Assembly: GCA_016584495.1 (NCBI GenBank)
Contig: WAID01000007.1
Span: 916,001-980,000, forward strand
Source of the DNA: Celoporthe dispersa
Taxonomy: Eukaryota > Ascomycota > Sordariomycetes > Diaporthales > Cryphonectriaceae
Direction: 5' to 3'
DNA length: 64,000 bases
This document shows, one piece after another, positions 1 through 10,594 of the stretch; the first letter of the stretch is position 1; each line of letters opens with the position of its first letter. The translations under genes and the position numbers were made by a program. The notes beneath the pieces are model-generated. The model did not search any database and was not told where the DNA came from. It saw nothing but the letters and a program-made list of their open reading frames with translations.

Positions 1-976
1 TTCGCCTCGCTCGAGCGCCTCGCCCGGCTCGTCGACATCACCTACTGCGTCGGCACCTCGGGCGTCTACCAACCCTTCACCTGCGCCTCCCGGTGCAAGG
101 ACTTCCCCAACCTCCGCCTCGCGTCGACCTGGAACACGGGCGTGCTCATGAGCGACAGCTGTGGGTACGTGGCCGTCGACCACGGCTCAGGGGACGGCAG
201 GGAAGAGCCGGCGATTATTGTTGCGTTTCGCGGCACATACAGCCTCACCAACACGGTCATGGACCTGTCGACGGTGCCGCAGGAGTACGTGCCCTACCCG
301 GATCCGGACGAGGGCGACGGCGGCGGAGACAGCGGCGACACTAGCGAGCAGAGGTGTGCAAACTGCACCGTACACATGGGCTTCCTCGAGAGCTGGCGGC
401 AGGCCAGGGAGGCTGGTCCTGCCGACCGTGCGGAGCGCGAGGGCGAGACACCCAGACTACCCCGTCCGCCTGGTGGGCCACTCCCTCGGCGGCGCGGTGG
501 CGTGTCTTGCGGCGCTGGAGATGAAGGTCGCGCTGGGGTGGGACGACCTGGTCGTCACCACTTTCGGAGAGCCGCAGGTCGGCAACGAGGGCTTCGTCGC
601 GTTCGTTGACCGGGTGTTTGGCCTCGGCGGCCCTCCCCCTGGATGACGAGGGGGGTGGGCCTACCGCCGCGTCACGCACGCCAAGGACCCCGTCCCGCTG
701 CTGCCGCTGAGCGAGTGGGGGTACAGGCCGCACGCGGGCGAGGTGTTCATCGCCAAGAAGGAGCTGTCGCCCGGCGTCGAGGACATGAGGCTGTGCCGCG
801 GCGACGAGGACCAGGGCTGCATCGCCGGGGGCGGCGAGGGCACCAGGCTGCGGCTCTGGCAGCTGCTCTTTGCGCACCGGGACTACTTCTGGAGGCTGGG
901 CCTCTGCGTGCCGGGCGGGGACCCGTCGGACTGGGGACGGCCGCCGTATAATGTGAGCCAGCCGGATGAGCTATGA
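1..976 (+). CDS. Class-3 (alpha/beta hydrolase) secreted lipase, 3' part, frame-broken
   Basis: This is the C-terminal part of a fungal triacylglycerol lipase of the lipase_3 family; the start lies outside the window. Reading begins in frame at base 1. Visible are IIVAFRGTYS (oxyanion-loop strand), HMGFLESW, the nucleophile elbow GHSLGGA (Ser at about 485), the FGEPQVGN strand, the acid region THAKDPVPLLP and the likely catalytic His in WGYRPHAGE. The protein ends in PDEL, a weak match to an ER-retrieval tail. Two lesions are seen. The frame shifts at about 409-416, where dropping one G gives REAVLPTV, as expected for the family. A TGA at 644-646 lies just before WAYRRVTH, in a variable loop. 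The elbow and His segments stay in one frame apart from that stop. Either the gene is a pseudogene or these are sequence errors, as in several neighbours. Confidence 0.8.
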
Positions 977-3666
977 CGGCTCGTGTAATGTGGGTGGGCG
1001 GAGGCAGCGGCTTGCCCCTGAGGATGGCTGGGCTGCCCCTCTGAGATCCGTATTTGTGTGCCTGCCGAAAAGCTGCGTGCGTGGCGTTCGGCTTACGGTG
1101 GTGATGATGATATCGCCTCCTGTGTTCTTGGAGGCTTGGAAAATGGGACACGCTCATTCATGGCAGGTGGCAGTCACTCTCATGGCAACACAGAATGATT
1201 TAACGTTGATGACTTATGGTAGCACACATCCAGTAGCGAGGAGGGGACAAAAATCCCTCTCCTGCTCTTAATAATACCCGAGAGAATACCTTGGTATGAC
1301 ATTTCAGGCATGGCTACGGAGCATCAAGCTCTTCGCATGTGTCGCCTCGCAACCGCAGCGTCGGCCGCATACAGAGAGGATCTGGCAGATAGAAGATCCA
1401 CAGGCTCATTTCTCTCCTCCAGAGCGAGGGCTATGGGAGGCGTGAGGCCTTTCCGCCTGACGATGCCTACAGCAAGGGCTTAAATGGTCACTTGTCTGCC
1501 CTCAGATCAGACAAAGCCTGGACGCTCCCTCCAGCCGTGCACCTCAGCGACCTTGTTCCTGAGGAGGATTGTCGTTACTGTTTCGTCCCGTGGCCTCTTG
1601 TGAGGTCTGTGTATCACGACCAGCAGGTTAGGGGGGAGGGAGGCGCTGAGAGGCAGAGATAGCGAAGAGAAAGAAGGAGAAGGAAGAGAAAAAAGGAGGC
1701 TGCGCGCGTGATAGCCTTACAGGGGGCCCACATCACACATCTTTTAACGTTTGGGTCTCCGCAGCCACCAGCAAGCAAAGAATCGAGGCTGACAGTGTGG
1801 CAAGGCGGGTTTGGACAGGGTAGAGGAAGGGGGCCGCCGCCAAGTACAGGGGGGGTGAGAGAGAAAGAGAAGAGGAAAAATAACAAAAGATGCCAGGGTG
1901 TCAGGCGACAAGGCCCTTGCCTAGCTACAGCAGCGCCTGCACGCACATCCCGCGGCTCGACCCGTGGGGTTTCCCGGAATGCCCGCATGAGGGATGAACG
2001 GCTTGACACGAGGGGTGGAGGGGTTGAGGTGAGACTTGGGACAGCTAGTCGGTTAATTTAGAGGTGACAAGAGGCCCTGGGCCGTATTCCGTATTCCGGA
2101 CTCCGAGGTCTCTAAGGAGTAACAGTATCGATTTACATAGTACGCACACACACACGCGCTCGCTCGCTCGCACATGCATATGGACAGGCAGCTGTGAAGG
2201 GGGGGGGGGAGGAGAGATAAGGAGCTTCAATATTGGGCAGGTCAGATGCTCGAGCCAGGTGGTTGGTTCATCAGGCTCAAGTGTGGTACGTGTGACTGGC
2301 TTGGGTGGCTTGGATCTTTTGAAGGGTAATGCTAAGATGAGGCCAATCTTGGGAGGACACGAGGTAATCGTGTATGGTCCCAGCATTACCTTATTATCAT
2401 AGTATCCTTTCTCTTTGTTGTCGACCTGCAGCACACAAGGTCTGCCCTGTCTGCCCTCGAGAGAGAACCTGCTGAGGCTCATGCACTCTTGGCGGGCTGT
2501 CTGGCACTCATGATCTCATTCGGAGTTGGTTGACAATGCCTAGCTTCGGAATAAAAACGAGGCAGACAGATCTCGCAACGTGGCACTGGTGGTATCGTGA
2601 CGAGCTGATGGCAAATTAATGGTGATTTCCAGGTTTAGGGGATGACCAAGGGGGGGTGGTCCAGGTCTGGGGGAATTCCGACTGGGAGGAGGGAGAGCCA
2701 GCCCACTCAGCCTGGACGAGGCCGATCACAAGACTGTCGGTGACAGCGAGGAGAGAGGGGGCACCATCCATCACCTCTGGTTATCAGAGATATGCCGCAA
2801 CAGCACAAACACAGTACAAGGTGACAAGGTGTCTAGCAAGACCAGAACATAGTTCTCCAGAGATCAAAGGGGGAAAAAAGGGAAGGAAAAAAAAAACCAA
2901 CCAATGCCCCACCAAAAAGACCTAAAGGGCTGGAATCATGTGCATGTGGTGTGCTGTATGTACCATGTATGCTTGGTGCGTTATCACCAGAGAGGGCCTT
3001 CTATGGATAGTGGTCGAAAGGTAGAGAAGCACTGCTGGCACGGGCTAGAGAAGCCAGAGCCCTGCCAGCCAGAGCCCAGACCCGAGCTCTCGACAGGCTA
3101 CCTGCCAGGCCCGGCAGACCTCGCTAGCACCTACCTCGGGATTAGGCGGTGGGCTCTGCAATCTAGCAGGTACCCCGCTACCAATTCCGCCTGTCGCCCT
3201 CCCCCCCTTTAGACTGAAGTTTTCTCTCCAGGCTCCTGCTGGCCATTGGGTCCTGCCAGAAAATATTCCTTTTGGTGTCCCACTTATTTACAGCTCACCT
3301 CAGTCTAGGCTGGCAGGGCTGCCGTGGCTTTTAGCGTGCCAACCTGACGCTGGGGCCCTCTGGACCTGTGGACGCACTGGCGCAGAGGAGGAGAGAGGGA
3401 GGGAGAGAGGGGGCCAAGGTTCAACTGGTGCCTTTCCCTCCCACCTTACCCCCTTCCCACCTGCACCACATCCCAGAGTCCAACGTCTTTTCGCCCAAAA
3501 CACACAACATCACCAACTAACGACAACTTGTAAACAAACTTGTTTCTGCACACCCAACCACTCCCTCACCAAAGGACCTTTTCCTCTTCCCCGTTAATAA
3601 ACACTCTTCGATTCTATTCCTTCTTTTACACTTGTCGACCGACTCGTGAGAGATCTGAAAAAAAAA
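977..3666. other. Intergenic spacer, lipase to 14-3-3
   Basis: No supported gene in 2.7 kb. It holds an AC-rich stretch near 2142-2175, G runs (about 2200, 2650) and an A run near 2885. From about 3390 to 3660 it becomes pyrimidine-rich on the plus strand, as expected of a promoter and 5' leader of a highly expressed fungal gene; A7 immediately precedes the 14-3-3 ATG. Confidence 0.6.
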
Positions 3667-4988
3667 ATGGCTACTGAGGTAAGTCCTGGCCGCCCCTCGA
3701 ACCCCTCAGGTCCTCCTCTCCAGAGCTCCTCTGCACCTGGTGCTGCCGCCCGCCTCTCCCTCGCCCCCCCCTTATCACTGGTCATGTATCCTCAGCGATG
3801 GCTTCATTGACCCCATCTGCACCTCTGCTGAGCTTTCTGCTGCCTTTTTGGGTCCATCTGGTTGCTAACACCTGGCTGTCATCTCCAGCGCGAGAGGTTC
3901 GTTTTTTTTTGATGTCACCGCCACGAAGGCGGCCCTACACCCACCCTCCCCGCGCCAGAAGACTGACCGAAGCAAATCCCGCGCAACAGCAAGACTTTCC
4001 TCGCCCGGCTGTGCGAGCAGGCCGAGCGCTACGATGAGATGGTCTCCTACATGAAGGAGGTTGCCAAGATCGGCGGTGAGCTCACCGTCGACGAGCGCAA
4101 CCTGCTCAGCGTCGCCTACAAGAACGTGGTCGGAACCCGCCGTGCCTCTTGGCGCATCATCTCGTCCATCGAGCAGAAGGAGGAGTCCAAGGGCTCCGAC
4201 AAGCACGTCGGCACCATCAAGGAGTACCGCTCCAAGATCGAGCTGGAGCTCGAGAAGGTCTGCCAGGATGTCCTCGACGTCCTCGACGAGTCCCTCATCC
4301 CCAACGCCGCCTCTGGCGAGTCGAAGGTCTTCTACCACAAGATGTAAGCCGGGCCCAGAAGAGGGTGTTGCGGGCGCCGATCCCATGATAGCCCGGCATC
4401 TGCAGTCGTCCGTTTCTGACTTTTTTTGTTCTCTTTTTTTCCGCCCGAAATAGGAAGGGTGACTACCACCGCTACCTCGCCGAGTTCGCCTCTGGTGAGA
4501 AGCGCAAGACCGCTGCCACCGCTGCCCACGAGGCCTACAAGGTAAGAGAAGAAGGAGAGAAAAAACCTGCGGGGGTGGCCCCCACCCCGCTGGCCGTCAC
4601 GCGCCCGCCTGCTAACGTACCTCTCTGCTCCACAGTCCGCCACCGATGTTGCCCAGACCGAGCTGACGCCCACCCACCCCATCCGCCTCGGCCTGGCCCT
4701 CAACTTCTCCGTCTTCTACTACGAGATCCTGAACTCGCCCGACCGCGCGTGCCACCTCGCCAAGCAGGCATTCGATGACGCCATCGCCGAGCTCGACTCC
4801 CTTAGCGAGGAGTCGTACCGCGACAGCACCCTCATCATGCAGCTGCTCGCGACAACCTCACCCTGTGGACCTCGTCCGACAACGGTGAGGCTGAGGCCGC
4901 TCCTGCTGATGCTGCCAAGGAGGAGAAGCCGGCGGAGGAGAAGGCCGAGGAGCCCAAGGCCGAGGAGGCCGCACCTGCCGAGTCCTAG
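3667..4988 (+). CDS. 14-3-3 family protein, five exons including an 8-nt microexon
   Basis: Phosphoserine/threonine-binding adaptor, dimeric, cytosolic; acts in signalling, cell cycle and secretion. Exons: 3667-3678, 3889-3896, 3990-4343, 4454-4541, 4636-4988. Joined, they give an N-terminus reading [17 protein letters not shown], then the family signature [13 protein letters not shown] (about 4099-4137), phosphopeptide-pocket Lys/Arg/Tyr residues in SRIEL-type and GDYHRYLAE helices, [12 protein letters not shown] and an acidic A/E/K tail. About 271 aa, normal length. Exon 2 is only CGCGAGAG; the intron after it has donor GTTCGT. One base is missing near 4846-4849: QLL is followed by a wrong frame, and [12 protein letters not shown] is recovered only with one added C. 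This is the most conserved helix of the family, so an assembly error is likelier than a real null allele. A 14-3-3 identity is certain; which paralogue is not. Confidence 0.95.
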
Positions 4989-6464
4989 ACGGCTCTCTTT
5001 TATCTCTCTCTCTCTGTTCCTTTGAGCGCCTGCGAAAAGTCGATGGAGGTTCGATTCTCTGCTAATGTCGGAACCGTCCATGGTGTCAGCAGTGGATCGG
5101 GTGACGTTGCGAGGGAAAGATGGTAGGGAAAGGCGATTTATGGCATTGGTCACGATCGGGATCACCTCTTCCAGGGGAGTTGGTTGTTGTGGGTAGCGAG
5201 GATACAGGGCATGTCTTCTGTTTCTGTTGTGGCCCCCGGTGGGGAAAGTTCTCTGCAGCACATGGTTCTCGTGTCTCCCGTTCAAGCGCGCAGCATCTGA
5301 ACCTGTCAAGGCCCCATGGGGTTGTTCAACCCCTCTTGTGGAGATGCCACAAGCCCTGGAACTTGTTTTTCATGGATTATGTTGATTTCCTTAGACTCCT
5401 CCTGTTTTGTGTCTTTTTGCCTATTCCATATCGAGAGTGGTAGTCTCGAGATCCCCCCCAGATGTTTATCAGTCCTCACACACACACAAACACACACACA
5501 AACCAAATTTAAAGCCCCAGAAAAATCAAAACAGTCTTCAACCCATCCTACTGTCCGCTACTGATGCAGCAATTACGACAGCCCGTACTCTTGTCTTCTC
5601 TGTCTCTCTGTCTCCCCCCCCCCCTCTCTCTCTTCCTCCCTACGTCTTACTCATGCTGGCTGTAGCCCCCGTAGGTCTTTTAAAAGATCTATTGTCTCCT
5701 ACGTCGGGGGGCTTGTCGCTCTAGGGTTTTCACAGATGTTCAATTTCTGATCAAGCAGCGACGAAAAGAAGGCCCTCGCTGCTTGGGTCTTGCCAGGTGG
5801 CAGGTGGAATTTTGGGCCTCACTCGTCATGCTACAAATGAGTTCAGAAGATGACAAAGAGGTGGAGGGCTTGATGTTGATGGGGGCAGACCTGACCGAGC
5901 GGTGGCAGCCGCGGAAATGAAGCAGCTATTCGCACCTTGGTCATGCATGCTCTTTGGGAGGTACACCGACTGAGCTTTGTCTGCAGGCTGCTGCGGGAGT
6001 CTCCGAGCTGACCTGTGCAGTTGTGAGGCTGCGCGGTCTTACAGAGCAGTTGAGATTATGAACCAGAAGAGCGAAACCAGATGGGAAATGTAATCACATA
6101 AGGACCAAGAAGTTTCCATTCGTATATCGTGTCGAGCATCTAGACAAAAGAAAGAAGAAGAAGAAGGAAATAAGAAGAAAGAGCAGGCAGGGTATCGTCT
6201 CTCCTCATAGTTCTCCCAATAGACATTATCCCGGCTACGCCTGCACCTGCCACCTCAGACTGCAAGATCCCCCAGGATAGTAGTACGTTCCTTTCCTCCC
6301 TAACGCCAGTGATAGGAAGACCAGAAAAAGTCAGCACCCTCCTCCTCCTCCTGCTGCTGAACCTTGAGGGAACCGGGAACGCCACTCCCCAACAACGCCA
6401 TAAACAAGCCCTCATAGCTAGGTGAGCCCTATGAACCACGGTCTCGGGCCACTCTCCCTCCCGC
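4989..6464. other. Intergenic spacer downstream of 14-3-3
   Basis: About 1.5 kb without a supported gene. It contains the 14-3-3 3' UTR, an AC-rich microsatellite near 5477-5512, a C run near 5615 and an AGA/GAA-rich stretch near 6145-6180. Confidence 0.6.
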
Positions 6465-6947
6465 TCAGTCGCACGCACTCTTCACCTCCCCCATGTCCGG
6501 CGCTACGATCCGCCACACCACCCTGCCGTGTACGTTCTCCCCCCGGAGGGACTGCACCCCTTTCGGCCGGAGCAGCCGCGCCATCTTGGCCTCCCCGAGC
6601 TTGGTGTCGATCTTGACGGTCTGGACACCCTCGGGCCTGAGCAGTCTTGCCAGCTTGGCCTTGCCGAACTTGACCTCGGCGCGGTGTCTGTCGAGGTCGC
6701 CGTGGGACCAGCTCCGGGATGGCGGGGTGGGTATCTGGAGGGGAAGGGTGGTGGTCTGCTTCTTGGGCGCTATCATGCTGCCTGTACCCGCGCCTGCGTC
6801 CTCGGTGGTGGTGGTGGTAGTAGTGGTGGGTGTGATCATTGCCCTTGGTGGTTGGTGTTGTGGGGGCTGTCGGGCCAGAGAGCGACGGGCTGCTGCGATT
6901 TGTGACTGTGGATCGCGCGCACGAGGGGGGGTGTTTCCTCGGGGCAC
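6465..6947 (-). CDS. Small unknown protein with two internal repeats
   Basis: I do not recognise this protein. The 3' half has strongly GC-biased third positions and a protein-like sequence, which separates it from the overlapping frames. It carries two copies of a roughly 24-residue unit, (F/L)G(K/E)AK(L/M)ARLLRP(E/K)GVQ, followed by GRVVWRIVAPDMG and the end KSACD. The N-terminal 60 residues are a low-complexity Thr/Pro/Arg stretch and may not be translated; Met at about 6776 (MIAPKKQ) is an alternative start. A missing upstream exon is possible. The repeat could be a small basic amphipathic element. Cellular role unknown. Confidence 0.45.
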   Translation of the reverse strand: MPRGNTPPRARDPQSQIAAARRSLARQPPQHQPPRAMITPTTTTTTTTEDAGAGTGSMIAPKKQTTTLPLQIPTPPSRSWSHGDLDRHRAEVKFGKAKLARLLRPEGVQTVKIDTKLGEAKMARLLRPKGVQSLRGENVHGRVVWRIVAPDMGEVKSACD

Positions 6948-7901
6948 CAGGGGATATGATATCTAGAAACGGGGTCTTCGTCTCCCAGACTGCCGCCGTG
7001 GGATGGTGAATGCGCATGGGCCAGCTGGCCAGCTCGTTTTTGTCTGCTGCTTCTTCTTCTTCTTCTGCTCATGAGCAGGTGATCCACCAGAGCATGGCTC
7101 GGAGGGAGAAGAAAGACAAGAGACAGGAAGCCCCCGTGTGGTGAGAGAGAGAAACGCCGCCGGGCGAAGTGTGTCTGGGGGCGCACCGGACATTTTGAGG
7201 CCCGATCCTGCCCCGTCCAGCCTGTCTCTCTCCTCCCATGGTCCCCTCTCGTGTAAGTATGCCCTATATCAAGAGGAGAAAAGAAACAAAAGGAAGAAAA
7301 GAGAGAAACCCATCCTTTCGATGGCTAGCCCGCGACCCGGCATGCTTTGGGCGAGTTGAAACCCAGTTGGGGCGTACAAGATCTATTTGCGGAGGCGGGA
7401 GGGTGAGAATATTTCCAGGAACGGCCAAACAAGGCCGGCATTCGTGGGCCTGGCCGCGAATCCTCCGCAGGCCCACGATAGATAGCGGTCGCCCGCGTCC
7501 TGGTGCTGCACCTGCAGCGGGTGAGATCCTCCGCGCAGCGCAGTGTGACCGGCAGCTCGGAGCCGCTGAGGTGAGATCACAAACTGCGGGTCTTTTTTTA
7601 TGTGTGTGTGTGTGTTTGGTGGTGGTTTGTTCAGCCTACCCCGCGATGCCAGCTTGAAGAGTGGCCAGCTCGGTGGATCGTATACGTACAGCCTATGCAA
7701 GTAAGTATACTTACAGCAGCAGCACACGACGATGGTGGTTCAGGTGAACCGGCCCCCGCCACCCCTCGCCCTCCAATCCCTTCTAAAAAGACGGAGGAAT
7801 CCCTCGCAGCAGCAGCATTCGTCTACAGGATAGGTCTCCTCCCACCACACAAAATCCTTCCACGCGGCGCGGGCTCCAACGACAGCCCGATCTCTGTCTT
7901 T

Positions 7902-7927
7902 TCTCTCTCTCTCTCTCTCTCTCTCTC
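7902..7927. repeat. (TC)13 microsatellite
   Basis: Perfect TC tract in intergenic DNA between the two unknown minus-strand genes. Confidence 0.95.
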
Positions 7928-8841
7928 AACAGTGAGTGGGCTTTCTCGTCCTGGGGACTTTGAGTGCCGCACGTAGATCGAGCGATCAAAGAAAGCACCG
8001 CATCCTTCGTGGATCGTCATGTCTGGTTTGTCACGCGAACAACACGCCGGTCCCTCGTGGCTTGCATTATTATAAAGGCTTGCGGGTCCCCAGAAGCCAG
8101 CAGCAGAAGAAGACTGAGGATTTCTAAGCAGAGAGGGAGAGATTCCTGCGAGAGGTGAGCATGACCCATCTACAGGAGACACAGACAGAAAATTTGGAAT
8201 GACCCGAGGTGGTTCGTGCAACCTTGATCTGTGTGGTGTGTTACAGAGAGAGAGGGAGAGAGGATCAGGTATGCACCATGGATGTCTAGTGGTGGTGGTG
8301 CATACCCCACGGAGAGAAAAAAGCAGCAGCAAGGGGGTGGAGAGGGTGTCTAATGCGGCCGGCTGGTCTGACATACTTGCGCGTTCCGGCCGTTATCAAC
8401 TCGACCCTACGACCTACACGAGGACACGGCTGCAGGAAGAGAAGGAAGCAGGGAGGAGGTAAAATATGTCCGAGAGAGGTAAGTTCTTACCGCGGCTTGT
8501 CAAATGGTACGGGCGGCCATCTTCTCAAGGGGCCACCTTTAGGCCTCGGAGCTAAGCCGGCGGCGCTTTATCCTCACAGATGAGAATCGTAGGAGGATGG
8601 GGGATGGATGGTATTGTGTGTGTGGTATTTCCTGGGGGTGAGAAAAGGAAAAACCAAAAAACAAAAGATGATCCCTAAAACAAGTACTTGCTGTACTTGT
8701 ATCTTCTCAAAATGATAATGTTGGCCCTTAAACTACACCATGTTGGCGCTGACGCATCGACTACTAATACATCCAAAAAAAAAAAAAATACAAAACATAG
8801 TAGAGCAAGGCCAACAACAGCGTTGGCTAACTAGAATATCC

Positions 8842-8864
8842 AAAAAAAAAAAAAAAAAAAAAAA
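8842..8864. repeat. A23 homopolymer
   Basis: Uninterrupted run of 23 A on the plus strand, directly 3' of the CPVCG-motif gene (read as T23 on that gene's strand). It produces spurious poly-Phe open frames. Confidence 0.95.
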
Positions 8865-8870
8865 CACACA

Positions 8871-9582
8871 TTATTCCTCGTTCTTCTTCTGTTGCTGCTG
8901 GCTCTTCTGCAACAGCCTCTGCGCTCCCTCCTAAGCCGCGCCATCCTCTCATCCAGAATCCGGTCGGCGCCCTCGCCCTCCTCCTCATCAGCCGAGCTGC
9001 CGAGGCTGCTGCCGCCGACGGAGCAAGCCCCGCCGCCCTTGTCGGTGGTGGGAGAGGCGAGAACATCTTGGTGGCCAGCGCCGGGTCGTATCTGTCCTCG
9101 GGGTCCCTGAGCCTGAGGGTGCTCATGGCGGACCTGAGACCCTGCAGGACGGATCTGGGCTTCGAGGGCGGCCCCGTGGCCTCTGCCTGCTGCGGCGGCT
9201 GATGCAGTGCTGTTGGTGGTGAGGATGATGATGATGACGGCGATGTTGACGGTCGCGGCGGGGGCCTCTCGCCTATAAAGTAACGGCCGCAGACCGGGCA
9301 CGTTGGTGTAGCGGCGGTGGTAGTGGTAAAATTAGATGAGGGGAGCTTGAGCTGTTGCTGCTGTTGCTGCTGCTGCTGCTGTAAGGACGAGGAGGAGGAG
9401 GAGGAATATCCTGTTGCGTCCCACGCATGGCCAAAGCGCCTGTCGCTGGCACAGCTCTGCAGCGACCGGAACTGGACCGTCTCGTCCAGCCATACCTCGA
9501 TCTGCCTTCGTCTTCTCGGTGGTAAGAGCTTGTCGGCTATGCCCTGCGTGGGGACGGGAGGGGGACTGCGAGTCGCCGCCAT
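8871..9582 (-). CDS. Unknown protein with a CPVCG motif and poly-Gln/poly-Ser tracts
   Basis: Not recognised. The start region reads IADKLLPPRRRRQIEVWLDE and then SCASDRRFGHAWDATGY, both ordered-looking. A Ser/Gln tract (about 10 Q) follows, then TCPVCGRYFIGERPPP, a single CxxC that could be half a zinc site, Ser/Pro-rich linker, LQGLRSAMSTLRLRDPEDRYDPALATKMFSPL, and an acidic-to-helical end (GADRILDERMARLRRE, then a Q/K/E-rich tail stopping at 8871-8873). The likely reading needs two one-base additions, one at about 9040-9060 (before TDKGGG) and one at about 8935-8945. Only then do all protein-like segments join, at about 237 aa. Upstream start 9582 is the first Met of the open frame. Confidence 0.55.
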
Positions 9583-10594
9583 GCCGGAGCCGTGAGGTTA
9601 TCCAACAAAAAATAATAATAATAAATAGAAAAAAAAATCAAAGGGCCCTTGTCGCCGTCTTGCTTCACCATAGGAGTGTTCCTAATCTACATGGTCAGAT
9701 CTAGCTCTGCTACGTCGGACGAGAACCACCACGAAAGAAGAGGTCTCGACATATGCAAGGGGGGAGGGGCAGGGGGAGACGCACCATATACTAGCGAGCC
9801 GTCCAGCACGAGATGATGATGATCATGCTCTTCTCCCTCAAGAAAGCCCCCCCGCCAGTACCCCCGGAGGCCAGCCCATCTATCAACTGGGTCTCCCGCT
9901 TCCCAGTACTACAGACCGTCCAGCTTTCTCTGCAGGGCGAGCAGATAATCCGGTTCGATAGAATCTGGGTTTAGGATGAAGGGAACCTGATGGTTCGATT
10001 AAATATATCTGAAAGTAGAGAGAAAAAAAAAGCTCAGCCTCGCCCACCGCCTTCCGGGACGCACATACACACACACTTACAGTAAGTAGCAACGATTAAA
10101 TATATACCATCACAGCGATGCAGAATGAAAGCCAGCACGCAGCGGCATTGTAGCTGGGAATTGTTTTCAGATAACATCGGCTTTTTTTTTGGGGGGGGGA
10201 GGGGGGTGGTGGCGAGGCGCGCTGGCCCTGTCCAAGACAACGTCGAGCTCCGGGATAAGGTGAGTGTAGAGGAGGGATGGGTACCCCCCCCCTTATTACG
10301 CGTGAAGGTCCCCAAATGAGCTACGCCCGATTATCCCGCACCGTGCACTCGAGACCCACGCACGCGCTACTATGGAGCCAGACTGCTGATAGTCACAGTG
10401 CTAAAATCTGAGTCAAATCACACGGACTATGAAGCCGGCAACAGTACTCAAGTGCCTAGAGTGGGAAGGAGAAAAAAACAAAAAAAACACAAGGCACCAT
10501 CTAGGAGATGGCCATCTTTCATAATGAGTCACGGTTTTTGGTGGTTTATTTTTGCCCTTGTTTGATCTGATCAGCTGCCTCCTCCTCTCGGCGA
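9583..10594. other. Intergenic spacer between two minus-strand genes
   Basis: One kilobase with no supported gene. It covers the 3' flank of the phosphatase gene and the 5' flank of the CPVCG gene. Homopolymers occur at about 10181-10210 (T/G runs). Confidence 0.5.

Larger units (their letters stand above)
6948..8870. other. Intergenic, low-complexity rich
   Basis: No supported gene in 1.9 kb. A (TC)13 tract lies at 7902-7927. Poly-A tracts lie at about 8776-8788 and 8842-8864 (A23), the latter a few bases past the stop of the next minus-strand gene. Confidence 0.5.

Noticed and set aside
8827..8880. Poly-Phe C-terminus of the CPVCG protein
   Set aside because: Comes from reading the A23 tract in the wrong frame; the likely stop is at 8871-8873.
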